From assembly GCF_015712165.1 (NCBI RefSeq), contig NZ_JADPZX010000001.1:6026001-6090000 (forward strand): a stretch of DNA of 64,000 nucleotides, given 5' to 3'. Below the pieces are notes generated by a model. That model searched no databases, was not told where the DNA came from, and saw nothing but the letters and a program-made list of their open reading frames with translations. The stretch's first letter is position 1; the number at the start of each line of letters is the position of its first letter. This document shows positions 40,701-49,460 of this stretch, piece after piece. This stretch comes from Streptomyces spinoverrucosus (GTDB lineage Bacteria > Actinomycetota > Actinomycetes > Streptomycetales > Streptomycetaceae). The position numbers and the translations under genes were made by a program.

Positions 40701-41245
40701 AGCAGCCCCCGTTCCGACATGAGCGTGTGCACGACGTCCACCGACTCGGCGACGGACTGGAGTTGGGTCTCCACCCTCGCGTCCGGCGACTGCGGCAGCT
40801 CGTAGGGGTCGTCGATGCCGGTCAGCCCGGACAGCCGCCCGGCGCGGGCCTGCGCGTACAGGCCCTTCACATCGCGGACCGCGCACACCTGGAGCGGGGT
40901 GGCGACATGCACCTCCAGATACGGCGTCCCGCTCGCCTCGTGCCGCTTGCGGACCGCCTCGCGGCTGTCGGCGTACGGCGCGATGACCGGGACCAGCACC
41001 AGGATGCCGTTGCGGGCCAGCACCTCGGCGACCAGGCCGATGCGCTGCACGTTGGTGTCGCGGTCCTCGCGGGTGAAGCCGAGGCCGGCGCTGAGGAAGG
41101 TGCGGATCTCGTCGCCGTCGAGGACCTCGACGCGGTGTCCCTCACGGGTGAGGCGGCTGGCCAGCGCCTGCGCCAGCGTCGTCTTGCCGGAACTGGGCAG
41201 CCCGGTCAGCCACACCGTGGCGCCCTGGCTCGACGGGGCCCTCAT
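40697..41245 (-). CDS. cysC: Adenylylsulfate (APS) kinase
   Basis: 182 residues; makes PAPS from APS and ATP. Motifs are TVWLTGLPSSGKTT (Walker A), VEVLDGDEIRTFLSAGLGF, RDTNVQRIGLVAEVLARNG, VKGLYAQARAG and DDPYELP. The ATG at 41245 has a GAGGAG site. The first 104 bases overlap the end of the sulfotransferase gene in another frame. It links APS synthesis by CysD/CysN to the sulfotransferase encoded just before it. Confidence 0.93.
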   Translation of the reverse strand: MRAPSSQGATVWLTGLPSSGKTTLAQALASRLTREGHRVEVLDGDEIRTFLSAGLGFTREDRDTNVQRIGLVAEVLARNGILVLVPVIAPYADSREAVRKRHEASGTPYLEVHVATPLQVCAVRDVKGLYAQARAGRLSGLTGIDDPYELPQSPDARVETQLQSVAESVDVVHTLMSERGLL

Positions 41246-42395
41246 GCGCCACTCCTCGCCGCCGAGGCCGCCGAAGCCGCCGAGGCCCTGAAGCCGCCGT
41301 ACCGGAAAGGGGTACGACCCCGTGTGCGGCGAGCACCGAGAAGCCGGGGGCGCACGCCTGCTCCAGTTCCTCACGCTCGGCGGCGGGCAGCTCCCGCCAG
41401 GACGACGAGGGTGCGCCCACCTTGGCCGCGCTCCGACGCACCCAGTCGGCGTCCACGAATTCGGCGCCGAGGAACTCGCCGATGCGGTGCAGACACTCCT
41501 CGGGCGCGGCGAGCAGGTCCTCGTACCACAGGTGCAGCACGTTCTCCCGCGGCAGCGCGGACAACGCCGCCATGCCGCGCTGCATCTCGTCCGCCCAGTA
41601 CGTGCCGAACAGCGACGCCGGGACCCGGTAGTCGCGCACGGCGGCGGCGTCGAAACGTTCCGGCAGGAACGGCAGCAGCTCCTCCGGCACGAAGCCCAGA
41701 TCGCGCTCGGCGTCGAGGGCCGCCTGCTCGGCGTACGGGTCGTGACCCAGCGTCAGGTGCAGCGCCATCACCACGGCGGCCATGCGGAAGCCGGTGTGGC
41801 GGCTCATGGACAGGGCGGTGTCCCGGCCGTCGCGCACGATGTGCAGATAGCGGGCGTCGGGGAAGTGCTCGCGGAACTGCGAGGCGAGGATCAGCGAGCC
41901 GCCGCTGCGCTCGGCCCACAGGGCCTTGCCGAAGCGGGCGCACAGCCACCCGAAGAGGCGGTGGTAGTGCTGGCCCACACCGGCGTCCGGGAACTCGGCG
42001 ACGGCCGCCGCGAGTTCGTCGTACAGCTCGTCCGGGGTGTCGGTGAGGTGGGGGAGCGTGGTGAGCAGGACGGCGGGGACGCCGGTGTCGGCCTGGAAGC
42101 GGGTGGTGGGGGCGGGGCGGTAGAGGACTTCCTTGGGGGCGAGTCCGTGGGCGGTCAGGAGCTTGTTGACGGAATTGCGCGAGGACAGGATCCGCCAGAA
42201 CTCCGCCGCCGTGAGGGGGCCTTCGGGGAAGACGCGGGCGGTGATCCGGTACATGTCTGTGAGGTGGTTGAAGAGCTCCGAGAGGCTGAGCACCCTGGGG
42301 TGTTCGCGCAGCAGCTCGGAGACCAGGGTCGAGCCACAGCGGCCGGTGCCGGTGACGAAGACCTGGCCGGGTGCCGGTGAGGTCGGGGTGGGCAT
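41142..42395 (-). CDS. PAPS-dependent sulfotransferase
   Basis: 417 residues. The 5'-phosphosulfate loop is FVTGTGRCGSTLVSELL near residue 13, with the acidic SLSELFNHL after it. The 3'-phosphate site is YLHIVRDGRDTALSMSRH, and a conserved ENVLHLWYEDLL is present. This matches the Sulfotransfer_3 family, which sulfates small molecules or sugars. The last 34 residues run into cysC in another frame and look like non-family sequence (PRRLRRPRRRGVAHEG), so the original stop may have been lost near 41250. It follows the type III PKS gene by 69 bases and precedes cysC, so its acceptor is probably the polyketide and its donor PAPS from cysC-D-N. Confidence 0.88.
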   Translation of the reverse strand: MPTPTSPAPGQVFVTGTGRCGSTLVSELLREHPRVLSLSELFNHLTDMYRITARVFPEGPLTAAEFWRILSSRNSVNKLLTAHGLAPKEVLYRPAPTTRFQADTGVPAVLLTTLPHLTDTPDELYDELAAAVAEFPDAGVGQHYHRLFGWLCARFGKALWAERSGGSLILASQFREHFPDARYLHIVRDGRDTALSMSRHTGFRMAAVVMALHLTLGHDPYAEQAALDAERDLGFVPEELLPFLPERFDAAAVRDYRVPASLFGTYWADEMQRGMAALSALPRENVLHLWYEDLLAAPEECLHRIGEFLGAEFVDADWVRRSAAKVGAPSSSWRELPAAEREELEQACAPGFSVLAAHGVVPLSGTAASGPRRLRRPRRRGVAHEGPVEPGRHGVADRAAQFRQDDAGAGAGQPPHP

Positions 42396-42464
42396 GCGCA
42401 GCTGTTCCTTCCGTGCGTCCTTGGGTGGTGTCCGTGGGTCGTGCGGGAAGGTGCCCGGCCGGGG

Positions 42465-43550
42465 TCAGGACCGGCGCAGCAGGGCCGCGTAGAGGGTGAG
42501 GCCGGGGCCGAAGGCCATGGCGACCACCGGGCCGTCGGTGCGCGGCAGCCGCTGAAGGACCATCAGGACGGTGGGCGAGGAGCAGTTGCCGCACTCGTCG
42601 AGGACGCCGTACGACGCGTCCAGCGCGCCGGCCGGCAGGTCGAGGCGCTCGCCGACGACCTCCAGGATGCGCTTGCCGCCCGGGTGCACGGCCCAGCCGG
42701 TGACCTCCTCGGGGGTCAGCCCGTGCGGGGCGAGCAGCTGGTCGCGGACCACCTCGCCGACGTGCTGCGCGAGCACGTCCGGGACCTTGGGCGACAGGCC
42801 CATCTTGAAGCCGAGGTCGGTGATCTGCCAGCTCATGTGGTCGGCGGTGGAGTGGTCGGTGACCGCGACGACGTCGATCACCTCGTAGCCCGTGTCCGCG
42901 TCGGGTTCGAGGACGACGGCGGCGGCCGCGTCGGCGAACAGCGCGTGCGCCACGATCTGTTCGATGTCCCGGCTGGGCGGCTGGACGTGCAGCGAGGTGA
43001 GTTCGAGGCACAGCAGCACGGCCGGGCGGCCCCGCGAGGCGACGAAGTCGGAGACCGCGCCCAGGGACGGGACGGCGGCGTAGCAGCCCATGTGGCCGAC
43101 GAACAGCCGCTGCACCCTGCTGCTCATGCCCAGTTCGTCGGCGAGCCGTAAGTCCAGGCCGGGTGTGGTGTAGCCGGTACAGGAGGCCACGGCCAGCAGG
43201 CCGACGTCCTGCGGGGCCAGGCCCGCCGACTCCAGGGCGTCCGCGACCGTGCGCCTGCCGAGCGGGACGGCCTCGTCGATGTAGCGGGCCATGCGCTGTC
43301 CGGTGCTCCAGCCGGACACCTCCTTCTCGGCGCGCGGGTCCACGGCGGTGGAGCGGGAGTTGATGCCGGAATTCTCGAATATTCGGCGGGCCAGCGGATA
43401 ACCCTCGTAGTGCTCCCGGAAAAAGTCCTGCCACAGCTCGTCCTGGCTGCTCCGGGTGCCTGGAAAGGAATGCGAGGAGCCGGTGATGACAGGTCGCGCG
43501 ACGGTACGCGGAGCGCGGCGGGCGGGGGTGATTTTCTCTTCGAGGTGCAT
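42465..43550 (-). CDS. Type III polyketide synthase with a TTA codon
   Basis: 361 residues, the usual length for chalcone-synthase-like enzymes. The catalytic triad is complete: Cys156 in VGHMGCYAAVPSL, His289 in WAVHPGGKRIL and Asn322 in DECGNCSSPTVLM; the GPG loop is FGPGLTLYAALL. Such enzymes extend a CoA starter with malonyl-CoA to give pyrones, resorcinols or naphthalenes. I cannot tell which, and RppA, germicidin and resorcinol types remain open. Codon 134 (plus-strand taa at 43149-43151) is TTA, so bldA control is likely. The ATG at 43550 has an AAGGGA site. It heads the operon with the sulfotransferase. Confidence 0.93.
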   Translation of the reverse strand: MHLEEKITPARRAPRTVARPVITGSSHSFPGTRSSQDELWQDFFREHYEGYPLARRIFENSGINSRSTAVDPRAEKEVSGWSTGQRMARYIDEAVPLGRRTVADALESAGLAPQDVGLLAVASCTGYTTPGLDLRLADELGMSSRVQRLFVGHMGCYAAVPSLGAVSDFVASRGRPAVLLCLELTSLHVQPPSRDIEQIVAHALFADAAAAVVLEPDADTGYEVIDVVAVTDHSTADHMSWQITDLGFKMGLSPKVPDVLAQHVGEVVRDQLLAPHGLTPEEVTGWAVHPGGKRILEVVGERLDLPAGALDASYGVLDECGNCSSPTVLMVLQRLPRTDGPVVAMAFGPGLTLYAALLRRS

Positions 43551-43829
43551 GCGTGATCCCTTTGTTTCGGGCAGCGGAAAACGACCGCTCGGGCGAAAGA
43601 CGGAAGGGGGAATCGTGCGTGCCAAGGAAGTCCGACCCGGGCATCTTTGCGCAGGTCAGAACCATGATGGTGAAGATGCGCCAGAGGGTGCATCGAAGAG
43701 CGAAGAAAAGAGTGGTCAGCTCTTCCCCGTTCGAACCGGGTGTCGATTCGATGCCCTCAGTCAAGCACAAGGGCTTCTCCGGAATCAAATATTCCGCTGG
43801 TAATTTCCGCAGTGGAAACAATTAACGGC
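43551..43829 (-). promoter_or_regulatory. Promoter region of the type III PKS operon
   Basis: 279 bases of clearly lower GC than the genes either side, with AT-rich patches such as AATCAAATATTCCGCTGGTA near 43786-43805. The 90-codon plus-strand open frame here lacks coding composition and I reject it. No clear regulator palindrome was found, but this must hold the promoter of the leftward operon. Confidence 0.5.
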
Positions 43830-43882
43830 AAAAAACGCCGGCCTGCCTCTCGGTGAACCGTAGAGGCGGACCGGCGTTTTTT
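43830..43882 (-). terminator. Rho-independent terminator of the MMPL operon
   Basis: CGCCGG (43836-43841) and GCCTCT pair with AGAGGC and CCGGCG (43871-43876) around a loop, flanked by AAAAAA on the left and TTTTTT on the right. It lies 12 bases beyond the MMPL stop codon. The A and T runs on both sides make it able to work in both directions. Confidence 0.9.
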
Positions 43883-43894
43883 ATCCGGGGTATT

Positions 43895-46132
43895 TCAGCC
43901 AGAACCCGCTTTGATTTCGGTCAGTGGCCGTACGGGTTCCTGGTGCGGGCCGTCGTGCAGCCGTGCCCCCTCGATGTCGAGGTCGGGCAGCAGCCGGTCC
44001 AGTCCCCGTGGCAGCCACCACGCGCCGCGGCCCACCATGGCCAGCACCGCCGGCACCAGCGTCATCCGGACGACGAAGGCGTCCACCAGCACACCGAACG
44101 CCAGCGAGAACGCGATGGGTTTGACGATGGCGTCCTCCGTCGCCACGAAGCTGGCGAAGACGAAGAACATGATGAGCGCGGCCGCCGTGACCACCCGCGA
44201 GGCATGCCCGGCGCCCTCGACCACCGCGTCCTGGGCCCGCCCGGTGCGCACCCACTCCTCGCGCATGCCGGACACCAGGAACACCTCGTAGTCCATCGCC
44301 AGTCCGAACAGCACCGCCATCAGCACGATCGGCAGGAAACTGACGACGGGTCCGGTCCTTGCCACGTCCAGTACGTCGGCGAGCCACCCCCACTGGAACA
44401 CCGCCACGACCGCGCCGAAGGACGCCGCCACCGACAGCAGGAAGCCGACCGTCGCCTTGACCGGCACGACCAGTGAGCGGAAGACGAGCAGCAGCAGTAC
44501 CAGGCACAGGCCCACGACCACGGCCGCGAACGGCAGCAGCGAGGCGCTCAGCCGGTCGGAGACGTCGATGCCGATCGCGGTGGTGCCGGTGACGGAGACG
44601 GCGGCGCCGGTCTCCCCCTCGATCGTGGCCGCGTCGTCGCGGATGGCGTCCACCAGGTCCTGCGTGGACTCGTCCTGCGGGCCGCCCTTCGGTACGACCT
44701 GGATCACCGCCCGCCCGGACTCCGGCGCGTACTGCGGCTGTCCGACCTTCACCACACCGGGCAGCTGTTGCAACCGCCCGGCCACGGCGGCCGTCTGCCG
44801 CTGCCCGGCCTGCCCCGGCGTGTCCGCCTCGGCGAGCACCAGCAACGGCCCGTTGAATCCGGGCCCGAAGGCCTCGGCGACGGTGTCGTACGTCTCCCGC
44901 TGCGACGTCCCGTGCGCCGCAGTGCCGTTGTCGGGCAGCGCCAGCCGCAGATCGGCGGCGGGGACGGCGAGGGTGAGAAGGGCGGCGACGCCGGCGAGGA
45001 CGACGAGGAGGGGGCGGCGGGTGACCAGACGGGCCCAGCGGCGGCCCATGACCGATGTGCGCGACTCCTCGGCGTCCTCGGAGTCGCCCGAGGCCGGCTC
45101 CGCCCGCCGGGCCGCCCGCGACCCCGGACGCGGCGCGAGCCGTGCGCCCGCGAGGCCGAACAGCGCGGGCAGCAGCGTCACCGCGACCAGCACCGCGATC
45201 AGCACGGTCGCCGCCGCGCTCAGGCCCATGACCGTCAGGAACGGGATCCGGACGACCATCAGACCGACCAGGGCGATGACGACGGTGGTCCCCGCGAACA
45301 CCACCGCGCTGCCCGCCGTGCCGACGGCCCGCCCGGCGGACTCACGCGGGTCCATCCCCTGGGCCAGCTGCGTCCGGTGCCGGGACAGCACGAACAGCGC
45401 GTAGTCGATGCCGACGGCCAGTCCCAGCATCAGCGCCAGGCTCAGCGCGGTCGACGACACCGTCACCCCCGAGGACACCGCCAGCAGCCCCGCGAGCCCC
45501 GTGCCGATGCCGACGAACGCGGTCAGCAGCGGCATCCCGGCGGCGAGCAGCGAGCCGAAGGTGATGGCGAGCACCGCCAACGCGACCACCACGCCGAGGA
45601 GTTCGAGCACGCTGGGGGTGAGCACACCGTTGCCGTACGCCTGCCCGCCGACGGACACCTCAAGACCCGCCTCCTCGGCGGCCCGGGTGGTCTCCTCCAG
45701 CGCGTCGAGCGTGCCGTCGTCCAGCGCGGAGCGGCTCACGTCGTAGTTGACCTGCGCCAGCGCGGTCCGCCCGTCCGGCGTCACGGTCCCGGCCCGGTCC
45801 GGCGGGATCACCGCGGCGACCTGCGGAGCGTCCTGCGCGGCGGCGAGCGTGCGCTGGATGCCCTGCGCCGCCTGCGGATCGCTCACCTTGCGTCCCTCGG
45901 GCGCGGTGAACACGATCTGCGCGCTGGTCCCGGCCGCCGCCGGGAAGTCCTCGGCCATCGTGTCCTGCGCCCGCTGGGACTCGGAGCCGGGAATCGTGAA
46001 CTCGTTGTCGAGCCTGCCGCCCACGACGACCAGCGCGCAGACGGCACCGGCCAGCACGGCCAGCCAGGCCGCCAGGACGAGCCGTCGGCGGCGGTATGCG
46101 CCGAGACCGAGCCGATAGAGCCAAGTCGCCAC
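43895..46132 (-). CDS. MMPL/RND-family membrane exporter
   Basis: 745 residues with two copies of the RND unit. Each copy has one span, a large outside domain and five or six more spans. The start is WLYRLGLGAYRRRRLVLAAW and the family motif GIDYALFVLSRHRTQLAQG lies at the end of the first half. The second half has the matching GLAMDYEVFLVSGMREEWV. MMPL proteins move lipids, siderophores or hydrophobic compounds. The GTG is 94 bases after the DUF2993 gene on the same strand, and both are under the divergent TetR. Confidence 0.92.
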   Translation of the reverse strand: MATWLYRLGLGAYRRRRLVLAAWLAVLAGAVCALVVVGGRLDNEFTIPGSESQRAQDTMAEDFPAAAGTSAQIVFTAPEGRKVSDPQAAQGIQRTLAAAQDAPQVAAVIPPDRAGTVTPDGRTALAQVNYDVSRSALDDGTLDALEETTRAAEEAGLEVSVGGQAYGNGVLTPSVLELLGVVVALAVLAITFGSLLAAGMPLLTAFVGIGTGLAGLLAVSSGVTVSSTALSLALMLGLAVGIDYALFVLSRHRTQLAQGMDPRESAGRAVGTAGSAVVFAGTTVVIALVGLMVVRIPFLTVMGLSAAATVLIAVLVAVTLLPALFGLAGARLAPRPGSRAARRAEPASGDSEDAEESRTSVMGRRWARLVTRRPLLVVLAGVAALLTLAVPAADLRLALPDNGTAAHGTSQRETYDTVAEAFGPGFNGPLLVLAEADTPGQAGQRQTAAVAGRLQQLPGVVKVGQPQYAPESGRAVIQVVPKGGPQDESTQDLVDAIRDDAATIEGETGAAVSVTGTTAIGIDVSDRLSASLLPFAAVVVGLCLVLLLLVFRSLVVPVKATVGFLLSVAASFGAVVAVFQWGWLADVLDVARTGPVVSFLPIVLMAVLFGLAMDYEVFLVSGMREEWVRTGRAQDAVVEGAGHASRVVTAAALIMFFVFASFVATEDAIVKPIAFSLAFGVLVDAFVVRMTLVPAVLAMVGRGAWWLPRGLDRLLPDLDIEGARLHDGPHQEPVRPLTEIKAGSG

Positions 46133-46226
46133 GGAGATGCTCCTCGTGCAGTAGTGGCAGTGCGGTGGGGTTGGTGCCTCTGGGGGCCGGGGGTTCGGCG
46201 ATACGTCGTTCGGCTTGGGGCCGGGC

Positions 46227-46952
46227 TCAGGCCCGCACGGTCGTACTGCCCCCTGTCAGCTCCAGCCGCAGCCCGTTCGACGTCACGGCGAGCCGCTGCG
46301 GCTCCAGGTCGAGCGGCAGTCCGGACAGGTCGAGTTCCTGCGGGGCCTCGCCGAGCAGTTGCGCGGCGAGGGCGTCCGGGATCGTGCGGTCGCCGACCCG
46401 CACGGTGGTGCGCTCGAAGCGGATGCCCCGCTCCTTCAGCACCGGCCGGAAACCGACGGCGATCCGCCCGGCCGGCCCGGCGTGCACCACCAGTTCGCCC
46501 GTGCCGGGGTCGGTGGTGACGGCGGCGGCGCCCAGCGCGCCCCCGGTCATCGTGGCGACGGCGTCCGCGAGGGCGGCGTCGGCCAGTTCGGCGCTCACCC
46601 TTGAGTCGGCCACCGACAGCCCGTCACCCGTGCGCACCACGTCGTCCAGCTCGGCGCGCAGATCCACCCCGGTGAACCGGCGGAAGGTGGCGCCCTCGCC
46701 GGAGACCTCCACCCGGGGGAAGGACCCACGGGCCAGCTGCACCATCACCGGAGTCGGGCCGAAGCCGATGTCCAGCGCGGTGTGCAGCCGCCGCTCCATA
46801 CGGTCCGCGAGCCGGTCGGCCGCCCGGTCGCGTGCCACCGCCTCGGCGACACCCCCGGCGGCCAGCACGGCGCCGGCCACGCCCAGGGCGATCAGCCGGG
46901 CCCGCCGCGAGACCCGACTGCGGGCCGTACGCCCCCCTCGAAAAAGTGTCAT
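46227..46952 (-). CDS. DUF2993 (LmeA-like) exported lipid-binding protein
   Basis: 241 residues. One N-terminal hydrophobic segment (ARLIALGVAGAVLAAGGVAE) is followed by a DUF2993 domain: LADRMERRLHTALDIGFGP, then the typical ARGSFPRVEVSGEG. LmeA of mycobacteria, in the same family, binds phosphoinositides. The ATG at 46952 has no purine-rich ribosome site; a TATGCT hexamer lies 8-13 bases upstream, so a leaderless transcript is likely. Its start codon sits within a TetR-type operator. It is paired with the MMPL exporter, so it may hand over or receive a lipid. Confidence 0.85.
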   Translation of the reverse strand: MTLFRGGRTARSRVSRRARLIALGVAGAVLAAGGVAEAVARDRAADRLADRMERRLHTALDIGFGPTPVMVQLARGSFPRVEVSGEGATFRRFTGVDLRAELDDVVRTGDGLSVADSRVSAELADAALADAVATMTGGALGAAAVTTDPGTGELVVHAGPAGRIAVGFRPVLKERGIRFERTTVRVGDRTIPDALAAQLLGEAPQELDLSGLPLDLEPQRLAVTSNGLRLELTGGSTTVRA

Positions 46953-46987
46953 GACTGACAGCATAGCGAAAGTGTCATGACTGACAG
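46944..46987. promoter_or_regulatory. Duplicated TetR operator in the divergent promoter
   Basis: AAGTGTCATGACTGACAG occurs twice, at 46944-46961 and 46970-46987, identical over 18 bases and offset by 26. The inner TGTCA-TGAC-TGACA is an inverted repeat. The first copy covers the start codon of the DUF2993 gene and the second lies 40 bases before the tetR start. Confidence 0.85.
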
Positions 46988-47026
46988 ATTCTGTACCGTC
47001 GGTTTTCCGCCTGCGATACTCCTCAC

Positions 47027-47647
47027 ATGGCAACCCTCGACACTCCCCCCGCCGCGCCCCGTGGCCGGCGCGAGGCGCACAAGGCGGCCACGCGCAAGGC
47101 GCTCCAGGAGGCGGCGCACCGCATGTTCGAGGAGCGTGGGTACGCCCGGACCACCGTGCGGGACATCGCGGCGGCGGCCGGGGTCACCGAGCGGACGTTC
47201 TTCCGCTACTTCCCGTCCAAGGAGGACCTCGTCCTCGACGAGACCCTGGACCTGGCCCCGGTCATGCGGGCCCGGGTGATCGCCCGGCCCGCCGACGAGG
47301 ACCCGTACTCCGCCGTGCTGGGCGCGGCCCTCGACCTCGTCTCCGACGGTGGCGTCGGCCTGATGTTCAGCGGTCCGCCGCAGCGCTTCCCGGACCAGCC
47401 GGTGCGTCAGTTCCTGCCGGTGCTCAGCCAGTTCGAGGACGAGCTCGCGCAGGCCGTGCGTGAACGGCTCGCGCGGCACGATCCCGACGCGGCCACGCCG
47501 CTTCGCGCCGCGGTGCTCTCCCGCGCCGCCGTCGGCGCGATCCGCTCCGCGCTGTTCGCGTACGCGGCCCTGCCCGAGGAGGAGCGCACACCGGCCGTCG
47601 CCGAGGAACTGCTCCGCACGGCCTTCGCCCACCTGCGCGCGGACTGA
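47027..47647 (+). CDS. TetR-family repressor of the MMPL locus
   Basis: 206 residues. The DNA-binding domain is HKAATRKALQEAAHRMFEER, then YARTTVRDIAAAAGVTERTF and FRYFPSKEDLVLDE. The C-terminal ligand domain is of the type with LRAAVLSRAAVGAIRSALF. It is divergent from the DUF2993/MMPL operon with a duplicated operator between, so it should repress that operon and itself. The inducer is probably the exported compound or a lipid. Confidence 0.9.
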   Translation: MATLDTPPAAPRGRREAHKAATRKALQEAAHRMFEERGYARTTVRDIAAAAGVTERTFFRYFPSKEDLVLDETLDLAPVMRARVIARPADEDPYSAVLGAALDLVSDGGVGLMFSGPPQRFPDQPVRQFLPVLSQFEDELAQAVRERLARHDPDAATPLRAAVLSRAAVGAIRSALFAYAALPEEERTPAVAEELLRTAFAHLRAD

Positions 47648-47817
47648 GGGCGCTCACCGCCTCACCTGGCCCGTGCAAGGCCATTGCCCAGGCAAACATT
47701 CCGTGAGTAGCCTGTGTTCGCCATTCCGACCGCGTGTTGAAATTTCGAACGCAGCCGCTCAGGTCAACGCTCAAGCCAACAGACACACGTCTCAGAACGC
47801 AAGGGAGGGGGCCGGCC

Positions 47818-48591
47818 GTGGGACGCCTCGTACCTGCCGTGACCCGGGCTCTCGACATCCTGGAGCTCTTCCTCGACGGGGACGGCACGCTCTCCGCCCC
47901 CGACATCGTGCGCAAGCTGCAGCTGCCGCGCACCACCGTGCACGAGCTGGTCACCACGCTCGCCGCCCGGTCGTACATCGTCCAGGTCCCCGGCCAGCCG
48001 GGCCGCTACCGGCTCGGTGTACGCCCGTACCAGCTCGGCAGCCGCTACGCCGAGCAGCTCGACCTCGCCGCCGAGGGCCAGCAGGTCGCCCGGTCCGTCG
48101 CCGAGACCTGCGACGAGACGGTGCACGTGGCGATCCTGGAGGGCACCGACGTCATCTACATCGCCAAGGTCGACTCCACGCACGCCGTGCGCATGGTCTC
48201 CGCGGCCGGCCGCCGACTGCCCGCCCACTGCACGTCCGTCGGCAAGATGCTGCTGGCCTCGCTGCCCGAGCAGGAGCTCGCGGCCCGCGTCCCCGACGGC
48301 GCCGAGCTGGTCGCGATGACGCCGAACAGCATCACCGACCCGGCGGCCCTGCGCGAGGCGCTGGCCGGGATCCGGCAGCGGGGCATCGCGGTGGAGAGCC
48401 GCGAGTCCAACCCGGACGTCTCCTGCGTCGCCGCGCCGGTCCGCGACCGCACCGGCCAGGTGGTGGCCGCCCTGTCCATCTCCGTGCCCATGATCCGCTG
48501 GAGCGACGAGCGCCTGGCCGAGCTGGAGCAACTCGCCGTGAAGGGCGCGGCCGAGCTGTCGGAGCGCCTGGGCCACCGGAGCGCCGCATGA
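47818..48591 (+). CDS. IclR-family regulator
   Basis: 257 residues. The N-terminal winged helix is PAVTRALDILELFLDGDGTL, then SAPDIVRKLQLPRTTVHELV. The IclR effector domain follows, with KVDSTHAVRMVSAAGRRLPA, then HCTSVGKMLLASLPE and a CVAAPVRDRTGQVVAALSIS end. The GTG has an AAGGGAGGGG site. It overlaps the SMP-30 gene by ATGA, so the two are co-translated and the regulator probably senses a sugar acid. The TetR gene ends 170 bases before it. Confidence 0.9.
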   Translation: MGRLVPAVTRALDILELFLDGDGTLSAPDIVRKLQLPRTTVHELVTTLAARSYIVQVPGQPGRYRLGVRPYQLGSRYAEQLDLAAEGQQVARSVAETCDETVHVAILEGTDVIYIAKVDSTHAVRMVSAAGRRLPAHCTSVGKMLLASLPEQELAARVPDGAELVAMTPNSITDPAALREALAGIRQRGIAVESRESNPDVSCVAAPVRDRTGQVVAALSISVPMIRWSDERLAELEQLAVKGAAELSERLGHRSAA

Positions 48592-49433
48592 CGCGGTACG
48601 AGGTGGCGGTGCGCGCCGAGGCGACGCTGGGCGAGGGCCCGACCTGGGACCCGGCGGCCGGGCGGCTGATCTGGATCGACATCCTCGGCTCCCGCCTGCA
48701 CACCTACGACCCCGCCACCGGCCGCCGCACGACCCGCACCACGCACCAGCACGTCGGCGCGGCGAAGCCCCGTGTGAACGGCGGCCTGGTCCTCAACCTC
48801 CGTGACGGGGTGGGTCTGCTGGACCCGGACGGCTCCTTCCGCTGGCTGCACCACGACCCGGTGCCCGGCCGCCGCGCCAACGACGCCGCCGTGGCGCCGG
48901 ACGGCGCGCTGTGGGCGGGCACCATGCGCTACGACGAGGCGCCGGGTGGCGGCACGCTGTCCCGCGTCACGCCCGACGGCTCGGTGGCCGTCGTCCTCGA
49001 CGACGTGGCGGTGAGCAACGGCACCGGCTGGAGCCCCGACGGGCGGCTCATGTACTACGTCGACTCCCCGACCCGGCGTATCGACGTCTTCGACGCCGTG
49101 GACGGGCACGTGACGGGGCGGCGGCCGCTGGTGGAGATCGAGGAGGGCGCCGGATTCCCCGACGGGCTCACGGTCGATGCCGACGGTTGTGTGTGGGTGG
49201 CGCTGTGGGACGGCGGCGCGGTGCGGCGCTATACGCCGGGGGGTGTACTGGACCGGGTTCTCGAACTGCCGGTGCCCCGGCCTACGGCGTGCGCCTTCGG
49301 GGGCGCGGATCTGACGGACCTGTACGTCACTACCGCCCGTACCGGATTGGCTGCGCCTGCGCCGCTGTCGGGGTCGGTGCTGGTGGTGGCGGGAGTGGGG
49401 GAGGGCGTGGCTCAACCGGCGTTCTCGGGGTGA
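48588..49433 (+). CDS. SMP-30/gluconolactonase-family sugar lactone hydrolase
   Basis: 281 residues of six-bladed beta-propeller. The metal Glu is in TLGEGPTWD; RANDAAVAPDGALWAGTM, SNGTGWSPDG and FPDGLTVDADGCVWVALWDG carry the conserved Asn and Asp residues. These enzymes open sugar-1,4-lactones in oxidative sugar breakdown. Being coupled to an IclR regulator, it may belong to a pathway encoded elsewhere, as no dehydrogenase or dehydratase is next to it. Confidence 0.88.
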   Translation: MTRYEVAVRAEATLGEGPTWDPAAGRLIWIDILGSRLHTYDPATGRRTTRTTHQHVGAAKPRVNGGLVLNLRDGVGLLDPDGSFRWLHHDPVPGRRANDAAVAPDGALWAGTMRYDEAPGGGTLSRVTPDGSVAVVLDDVAVSNGTGWSPDGRLMYYVDSPTRRIDVFDAVDGHVTGRRPLVEIEEGAGFPDGLTVDADGCVWVALWDGGAVRRYTPGGVLDRVLELPVPRPTACAFGGADLTDLYVTTARTGLAAPAPLSGSVLVVAGVGEGVAQPAFSG

Positions 49434-49460
49434 GACTCCGTCGGTAGTGCCGGGATGTGT

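Noticed and set aside
41371..43821. An 816-codon open frame overlapping the sulfotransferase and PKS genes
   Set aside because: It is a wrong-frame shadow, arginine- and proline-rich, while the true frames carry full catalytic motifs.
43553..43825. Small plus-strand gene of 90 codons upstream of the PKS
   Set aside because: Composition and codon use do not fit a Streptomyces gene; the low GC fits a promoter region.
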